In this document: positions 59,292-64,000 of the stretch, one piece after another
How positions within the stretch are numbered: position 1 is the first letter of the stretch
Layout of the letters: the number at the start of each line of letters is the position of its first letter
From: Streptomyces sp. NBC_00193
GTDB taxonomy: Bacteria > Actinomycetota > Actinomycetes > Streptomycetales > Streptomycetaceae
Assembly (NCBI RefSeq): GCF_026342735.1
Contig: NZ_JAPEMM010000001.1
Span: 3,968,001-4,032,000 of the forward strand
DNA length: 64,000 nt
Direction of reading: 5' to 3'
The notes under the pieces: model-generated
What the model was told of the DNA's origin: nothing
The model's input: the letters and a program-made list of their open reading frames with translations, nothing else
Database searches by the model: none
Position numbers and translations under genes: made by a program

Positions 59292-60628
59292 CCGACATCG
59301 GGAACGGGGCCGCCGAGCCGGTGGAGGAGACGGCGGCCGCAGCACCGGCCGCCGCCGCACCCGCCACGCTCTGGCGGGACCCGGAGTTCCTCAAGTTCTG
59401 GTCCGGGGAGGCGATCTCGCAGGTCGGGGCCCAGGTCACGACCCTGGCCCTGCCGCTCACCGCGGTGCTGACGCTCGACGCCAGCTCCTCCCAGGTGGGC
59501 TTCGTCAACGCGGCCTCCTACGCCCCGTTCCTGATGGTCACCCTCCTGGTCGGCGTCTGGGTCGACCGGGTGCGGCGCAGGCCCCTGATGATCATGGCCA
59601 ATGTGGGGCGTGCGCTGCTGGTCAGCGCGGTGCCGTTGCTGGCCGTGCTCGACCTGCTCCGCATCGAGCACGTGTACATCGCCGCGCTGCTCGTGGGCAC
59701 CCTCACGGTGGTCTTCGACGTCTCCTACCAGTCCTACCTGCCGACCCTGGTCGGCAAGCAGCACCTGGTCGAGGGCAACAGCAAGCTCCAGGGCACCAGT
59801 TCGCTGGCCCAGATCGGCGGGCCCGGACTGGCCGGTCTGCTCATCGGCTGGGTCACCGCCCCCTACGCCCTGCTGATCAACGGGATCTCGTACCTCGTCT
59901 CCGTGCTCACGCTGCTCGCCGTACGGCGCGTCGAGCCGGAGCCGGTGCCCCAGCAGGAGCGCACCGGGATCCGGACCAGCATCGCCGAGGGCATCCGGAT
60001 CATCTGGGACAGCGCCCACCTGCGGGCCTGCGCCCTCCAGTCGGGGCTGTACAACCTGTGCTGGATGTCCCTCCAGACGGTCTTCGTGCTCTACGCGGCC
60101 CGCACGCTCGGCATCTCGCCCGGCGGCATCGGCCTGCTGCTGGGCACGGGCGCGGTGGGTTCCCTGGTCGGCTCGATGCTCGCCCAGTGGCTCAAGCGGA
60201 AGATCGGGCTCGGCCACGCCATCCTGGCGGCCCTGCTGCTGTGCTGCCTGGCCCCCGCGGCCATCCCGGCGGCCCCCGCGGACAACGGAGTCCTCTCGCT
60301 GGCCCTGTTCGTCGCCGCCTTCGGCCTGATCGGGGCCGGCGGCACCATGGCCAACATCCACATCATCAGCCTGCGCCAGTCCATGACCCCGGACCAACTG
60401 CTGGGCCGGATGAACGCCGGGTACCGGTTCGTCTCCTGGGGGACGCTCCCCCTCGGCGCCCTGCTGGGCGGCTGGCTCGGCGACCTGATCGGGCTGCGGG
60501 AAACGCTCTTCGTCACCGCCGCGCTCTTCCTGACCGCGGTCCTGGTCGTCCTGAAATCCCCGGTGTGGCGGCTCAAGGAGTTCCCGCCGCAGATCGTCGC
60601 GCAGCCCCGGAAGGCGGACGCAAGGTGA
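59288..60628 (+). CDS. MFS exporter
   Basis: A 446-residue 12-segment MFS protein of the enterobactin-exporter-like (EntS/MFS_3) group: FLKFWSGEAISQVGAQVTTLALPL, VGVWVDRVRRRPLMI, QSYLPTLVGKQHLVEGNSKLQGT and DQLLGRMNAGYRFVSWGTLPLGALLGG. Likely product exporter and self-resistance. The GTG start overlaps the upstream TGA. Confidence 0.9.
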   Translation: MTDIGNGAAEPVEETAAAAPAAAAPATLWRDPEFLKFWSGEAISQVGAQVTTLALPLTAVLTLDASSSQVGFVNAASYAPFLMVTLLVGVWVDRVRRRPLMIMANVGRALLVSAVPLLAVLDLLRIEHVYIAALLVGTLTVVFDVSYQSYLPTLVGKQHLVEGNSKLQGTSSLAQIGGPGLAGLLIGWVTAPYALLINGISYLVSVLTLLAVRRVEPEPVPQQERTGIRTSIAEGIRIIWDSAHLRACALQSGLYNLCWMSLQTVFVLYAARTLGISPGGIGLLLGTGAVGSLVGSMLAQWLKRKIGLGHAILAALLLCCLAPAAIPAAPADNGVLSLALFVAAFGLIGAGGTMANIHIISLRQSMTPDQLLGRMNAGYRFVSWGTLPLGALLGGWLGDLIGLRETLFVTAALFLTAVLVVLKSPVWRLKEFPPQIVAQPRKADAR

Positions 60629-61857
60629 GCCCCGAACCGCAAGCCGGAGCCGCTGTGCCCGGCACCATCGCAAGCCTGCTCGCCCGCCGGACCGGCTGGG
60701 GCCGCTCCGACGCGGTGAGCCGGATCCTGGCGGCCGCCGCGGCCCCCGGGGTGCTCTCGATGGCCGGCGGGATCCCGGCCCCCGACAGCTTCCCCGTGGC
60801 CCGGCTCGCCGAGGCCACCGACCGGCTGTTCGCCGGGTCTGCCGTACGGGCGCTCCAGTACGCCCCCACGGACGGCATCGCCCCGATGCGCGAGGTGATC
60901 GCGGCCCGGGCGAGCGCGACCGGGGCCCCCGTCGGCCCCGACCGGGTGATGGTCACCGCGGGCAGCCAGCAGGGCCTGGACCTCGTCGCGCAGACCCTCG
61001 TGGACGAGGGCGACGAGGTGGCCCTGGACGACCCGAGCTACCTGGGCGCCGTACAGGTCTTCCGGCGGGCCGGCGCCCGGCTGCTGCCGGTGCCCGGCGA
61101 CGCGGACGGGATGCGCACCGACGTACTGGAGCAGCGCCTCCTCGCCGGGGCGCGGCCCAAGCTGGTCTACGTCGTACCGCACTTCCACAACCCCACCGGA
61201 GCCGTGCTCTCCGAGGAGCGGCGCCGCCACCTGGCCGCGCTGGCCGAGCGGTTCGGCTTCCTCGTCGTCGAGGACGACCCGTACGGGGACCTGGCCTTCG
61301 AGGGGAGCCGGCTGCCGTCCACCGACGTCCACAGCGGGCGGGTGGTCCGGCTGATGAGCCTCTCCAAGACGGTCTGCCCGGGGCTGCGGGTGGCCGGTCT
61401 GGTCGCCCCGGCCGAGCTGATCGGGGAACTGGTCGCCGCCAAGCAGTGCGGGGACCTCCAGACCAACACCTTCGGCCAGTACCTGCTGGCCGATCTGCTG
61501 GGGGACCCGGAGTTCCTGCCGGCCCACCTGGCGGGCCTGCGCACGCTGTACGGCGGCCGGGCCCGCGCCATGGAGACCCTGCTGCGCGAGCGGCTGCCCT
61601 GGCTGGAGTTCGAGCGGCCGCGCGGCGGGCTCTTCTTCTGGTGCCGGCTGACCGACCCCCGGGTCGGCTCCGACGCGCTGTACGCGCAGGCGCTGGCGCA
61701 GGGGGTGGCCATCGTGCCCGGCACGCCCTTCTGCATAGAGGAGGACGGCTCGCGGGTCCTGCGGCTGTCCTTCGCCTCCCTGGACGATGCGCAGCGCCGG
61801 GAAGGGGTTTCGCGGCTGGCCACGGCCTGGGAGAAGGCCCTCGCCGACGGGCCGTGA
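60625..61857 (+). CDS. Class I/II PLP aminotransferase, 2-aminoadipate aminotransferase-like
   Basis: A 410-residue fold-type I PLP protein: VLSMAGGIPAPDSFPVARL, LQYAPTDGIAPMREVIAARA, TAGSQQGLDLVAQTLVDEGDEVALDDPSYLGA, VYVVPHFHNPTGA and the PLP lysine in SLSKTVCPGLRVAG (about residue 247). It belongs with LysN/AruH-like broad-range aminotransferases and may supply or modify an aromatic or dicarboxylic amino acid. GTGA overlap with the exporter gene. Confidence 0.9.
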   Translation: MSPEPQAGAAVPGTIASLLARRTGWGRSDAVSRILAAAAAPGVLSMAGGIPAPDSFPVARLAEATDRLFAGSAVRALQYAPTDGIAPMREVIAARASATGAPVGPDRVMVTAGSQQGLDLVAQTLVDEGDEVALDDPSYLGAVQVFRRAGARLLPVPGDADGMRTDVLEQRLLAGARPKLVYVVPHFHNPTGAVLSEERRRHLAALAERFGFLVVEDDPYGDLAFEGSRLPSTDVHSGRVVRLMSLSKTVCPGLRVAGLVAPAELIGELVAAKQCGDLQTNTFGQYLLADLLGDPEFLPAHLAGLRTLYGGRARAMETLLRERLPWLEFERPRGGLFFWCRLTDPRVGSDALYAQALAQGVAIVPGTPFCIEEDGSRVLRLSFASLDDAQRREGVSRLATAWEKALADGP

Positions 61858-61942
61858 CCCGTCGTCCGTCCTTCTCGTCTCCGTCTTCGTCTTCGTCTTC
61901 CGTCTGTCCGTCTTTTCGTCCACACCCTTAAGGAGCAAGGCC

Positions 61943-62317
61943 GTGACAACGACGTCGCCCGCACCGGTGACCGCCGAATCCCTGGTGGCCCGGCTGTTCC
62001 AGGTGATCGACTCCCGCTCGTGGGACCGGCTCGGCGAGGTCTTCGCGCCGGACGCCGTGTACGAACGGCCGGGCTATCCGGCACTGGAGGGTCTCGACCG
62101 GATCCGCCGGTTCTACGAGCACGAACGGATCATCACCTCGGGTGCCCACGAGGTGAGCCAGGTGACCGGAGGCCTCGCCGCGGCGGCCTGCTGGGGGCGG
62201 TTCCAGGGCGCCGGCAAGGACGGCACGGTCCTGGACGAGGCCTTCGCCGACACCTACCTCGTCCGCGACGGCAGGATCGAGCGCCGCAAGACCTTCTTCT
62301 TCCGCCCGGCGATCTGA
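61943..62317 (+). CDS. NTF2-like/SnoaL-fold protein
   Basis: A 124-residue protein of the SnoaL/NTF2 cone fold: ESLVARLFQVIDSRSWDRLGEVFAPDAVYERPGY, GLDRIRRFYEHERII and AFADTYLVRDGRIERRKTFFFRP. Such proteins are cyclases, isomerases or binding proteins in biosynthetic pathways. AAGGAG lies 7 nt before the GTG. It is the last gene of the cluster, followed by a strong terminator. Confidence 0.85.
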   Translation: MTTTSPAPVTAESLVARLFQVIDSRSWDRLGEVFAPDAVYERPGYPALEGLDRIRRFYEHERIITSGAHEVSQVTGGLAAAACWGRFQGAGKDGTVLDEAFADTYLVRDGRIERRKTFFFRPAI

Positions 62318-62332
62318 CGGCCGACCCGACCA

Positions 62333-62364
62333 GGGTCCGGACCGCCGGAGGGCGGTCCGGACCC
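62333..62364. terminator. Strong hairpin terminator at the cluster end
   Basis: Perfect 14-bp stem GGGTCCGGACCGCC, loop GGAG. It separates the biosynthetic cluster from the convergent DUF937 gene. Confidence 0.88.
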
Positions 62365-62400
62365 GGCACGGGGCCGTTTCGTCCGAACGGGTGAAACGAG

Positions 62401-62979
62401 CTACTTCTTGCCGCCGCCGAGGATCTGGCCGAGCAGGTCGCCGAGGCCGCCGCCGGCCCCCGGGGCCGCGCCCGCCGCTCCCGGTACCGCTCCCGGCGAC
62501 GGGATCGGGGACTCGGCGCCCGCCGCCGACGGCGCCCCGGCGCCCGCGCCCCCGGCCTTCCCGGCCGCACGCTTGGCGAAGACCGCCAGCAGGACCGGGA
62601 TCAGCATCTCGATGACCCGGGCGACGGTCGGCGCGGGGATGCCGGTCTTCTTGGAGACCGCGTTGGCCACGGGCTTGCTCACCTTGGCGAGCACCCCGGC
62701 CATCATCCCGCCGCTGAGCAGGCCGCCCAGGCCGCCGCCGAGGGTGGCCACGCCTTCCAGCGGGGCCTGGGTGACCTCGGCGAAGGCCTGGCGGACTTCG
62801 TTGCCGTCGTCGTCATCGGCGTCGGCCTTCTGCTGGAGGTCGCCGGTCATCGCCCCGACCGTGGCCGCGACGGTGTCCCGGGCGCCGTTCGTGTCGGTGC
62901 CGAGGAGGCCCGCGATCTCGGTCAGCTTGTCGTCGCCGAGTTCGGTCAGCACGTCGTCCTGGAAGGAAGATTCGCTCAT
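62401..62979 (-). CDS. DUF937 family protein
   Basis: A 192-residue protein: DVLTELGDDKLTEIAGLLGTD, helical core with GGLGGLLSGGMMAGVLAKVSKPVANAVSKKTGIPAPTVARVIEMLIPVLLAVFAKRA and a Gly/Ala/Pro tail ending GDLLGQILGGGKK. This is the DUF937/YidB-like pattern; function unknown. Divergent from the RecD-like helicase gene. Confidence 0.85.
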   Translation of the reverse strand: MSESSFQDDVLTELGDDKLTEIAGLLGTDTNGARDTVAATVGAMTGDLQQKADADDDDGNEVRQAFAEVTQAPLEGVATLGGGLGGLLSGGMMAGVLAKVSKPVANAVSKKTGIPAPTVARVIEMLIPVLLAVFAKRAAGKAGGAGAGAPSAAGAESPIPSPGAVPGAAGAAPGAGGGLGDLLGQILGGGKK

Positions 62980-63172
62980 GCCTGAAACGCTACTTCTGTG
63001 GTGATTCAGCGGCACCTCGGATGGCCCCGGAACCGCCCTTGGGTAATGGAAAGGTAAAGTTCCGGATCCGCGTGCAACCACGGACGGGGGTCGAGGGTCG
63101 TACGTTGCGTCGGAAACTTCCGGGGGGGATCCGGGGGGATCGGGAAGTCCGACGAGGGAGGGGTAACCGTGA

Positions 63173-63204
63173 GGGGGTCCGGCCGAAAGGCAGGACCCCC
63201 TTTT
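63173..63204 (+). terminator. Intrinsic-type terminator in the leader of the RecD-like gene
   Basis: GGGGGTCC, 12-nt loop, GGACCCCC and TTTT lie 87 bp before the helicase start, within the 311-bp divergent gap (62980-63290). It could be an attenuator or the end of a short RNA. A 41-codon frame from GTG at about 63169 spans it and ends across the helicase ATG; it looks untranslated. Nothing else is recognised in the gap. Confidence 0.55.
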
Positions 63205-63290
63205 GGTTGGCCTCTGGTTGGCCTTCGGCCGTCCACCGCGATTTCCACAGGCCCGGCGGAACTGTCGCACCCGGGCTGTAGCTTCGGGCC

Positions 63291-64000
63291 ATGACGACGA
63301 ACGCGGCCATGGCACCGGCGGTGGTCGAGGGGGTGCTGGAGCGCATCACCTACGCCAATGAGGAGAGCGGGTACACGGTCGCCCGGGTGGACACCGGCCG
63401 TGGCGCCGGCGACCTGCTCACGGTCGTCGGATCCCTCCTCGGGGCCCAGCCGGGTGAATCGCTGCGCATGGAGGGCCGCTGGGGCTCGCACGCCCAGTAC
63501 GGCAGGCAGTTCACCGTGGAGAACTACACGACGCTGCTGCCCGCGACCATCCAGGGGATCCGCCGCTACCTCGGCTCCGGCCTGATCAAGGGCATCGGCC
63601 CGAAGATCGCCGACCGGATCGTGGAGCACTTCGGCCTCGACACCCTCGACGTCATCGAGGAGCAGCCGAAGCGGCTGATCGAAGTGCCCGGCCTCGGCCC
63701 CAAGCGGACCAAGCTCATCGGCGCCGCCTGGGAGGAACAGAAGGCCATCAAGGAGGTCATGGTCTTCCTCCAGGGAGTCGGCGTCTCCACCTCCATCGCG
63801 GTGCGCATCTACAAGAAGTACGCCGACGCCTCCATCTCCGTGGTGAAGAACCAGCCGTACCGGCTCGCCGCCGACGTCTGGGGCATCGGCTTCCTCACCG
63901 CCGACCGCATCGCGCAGGCCGTCGGGATCCCGCACGACAGCCCGGAGCGGGTCAAGGCGGGCCTCCAGTACGCCCTGTCCCAGTCCGCCGACCAGGGGCA
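63291..64000 (+). CDS. RecD2/TraA-like SF1 helicase, N-terminal part
   Basis: The first 236 codons, cut by the window edge. VVEGVLERITYANEESGYTVARVD is the OB-fold opening of RecD2 proteins; YLGSGLIKGIGPKIADRIVEHFG and LIEVPGLGPKRTKLI are the helix-hairpin-helix repeats, and WGIGFLTADRIAQAVGIP leads toward the helicase core. The ATP-binding motifs lie beyond the end. 5'-3' DNA helicase of repair/recombination is expected. Confidence 0.9.
   Translation, partial: MTTNAAMAPAVVEGVLERITYANEESGYTVARVDTGRGAGDLLTVVGSLLGAQPGESLRMEGRWGSHAQYGRQFTVENYTTLLPATIQGIRRYLGSGLIKGIGPKIADRIVEHFGLDTLDVIEEQPKRLIEVPGLGPKRTKLIGAAWEEQKAIKEVMVFLQGVGVSTSIAVRIYKKYADASISVVKNQPYRLAADVWGIGFLTADRIAQAVGIPHDSPERVKAGLQYALSQSADQG

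Noticed and set aside
1..64000. tRNA, rRNA or replication-origin features
   Set aside because: No cloverleaf with a GTTCNANNC arm, rRNA-like segment or clustered DnaA boxes was noticed by eye; a covariance scan was not possible.

Overview
The window is high-GC DNA with GTG starts, GTGA/ATGA gene overlaps, GC-rich palindromic terminators and dispersed intergenic palindromes. Together with the gene content this points to a Streptomyces chromosome. All function calls come from reading the sequence and recalling protein families; no database search was run.

Layout. (1) 0-6.5 kb: acetate uptake channel, glmS, a small conserved protein, a DUF4429/SHOCT protein, a lipoprotein beta-N-acetylhexosaminidase (GH20) and a Cys-rich protein. 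Two candidate DasR (dre) sites lie beside the amino-sugar genes. (2) 6.5-8.6 kb: siderophore-iron binding lipoprotein and siderophore-interacting reductase under a perfect IdeR/DmdR-type iron box. (3) 8.6-15.1 kb: leucine/isovalerate catabolic operon (carboxylase beta and alpha, HMG-CoA lyase, acyl-CoA dehydrogenase), with a divergent TetR gene and twin operators. (4) 15.1-18 kb: phosphatase-like protein, 86-bp tandem repeats, and the first two copies of a small secreted Cys-x-Gly-x-Cys protein cassette. (5) 18-27.7 kb: CDF transporter, thioesterase and acyl-CoA dehydrogenase operon; MmpS-like protein; a PucR regulator enlarged by minisatellites and divergent from an agmatinase-family gene followed by a ThDP enzyme; a lipoprotein gene with a truncated tandem copy. 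(6) 27.8-34.5 kb: a fused two-half ABC exporter, two more copies of the secreted cassette in inverted orientation, and a larger relative with five 20-residue repeats. (7) 34.6-43.1 kb: EF-hand protein, aldehyde dehydrogenase-like enzyme, secreted protein, S37 peptidase, GH3 enzyme, LysR and EamA genes separated by a MITE-like inverted repeat. (8) 43.2-62.3 kb: a compact, mostly co-directional biosynthetic-type cluster. (9) 62.4-64 kb: DUF937 protein and the start of a RecD-like helicase.

The standout is region 8. A LuxR-type regulator faces a 47-residue peptide gene translationally coupled to a heme-oxygenase-like di-iron protein. A GNAT enzyme, an isochorismatase-fold hydrolase, complete HypE (ending PRLC) and HypF, a class III aminotransferase, a cyclase-like protein, an MHS-type transporter, an M20 amidohydrolase, an ATP-grasp ligase, a protein with two ATP-grasp-type halves, an MFS exporter, a class I/II aminotransferase and an NTF2-like protein follow. 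No hydrogenase structural gene and no hypA, B, C or D is present. HypF and HypE normally build a thiocyanate on HypE's last cysteine. I infer that the pair supplies a cyano or carbamoyl unit to a small peptide-like metabolite assembled by ATP-grasp ligases.

The second novelty is the secreted CxGxC family: four near-identical genes share a long 5' leader (promoter plus hairpin) and 3' terminators, arranged as two pairs in opposite orientation around about 14 kb, plus a fifth, repeat-expanded member.
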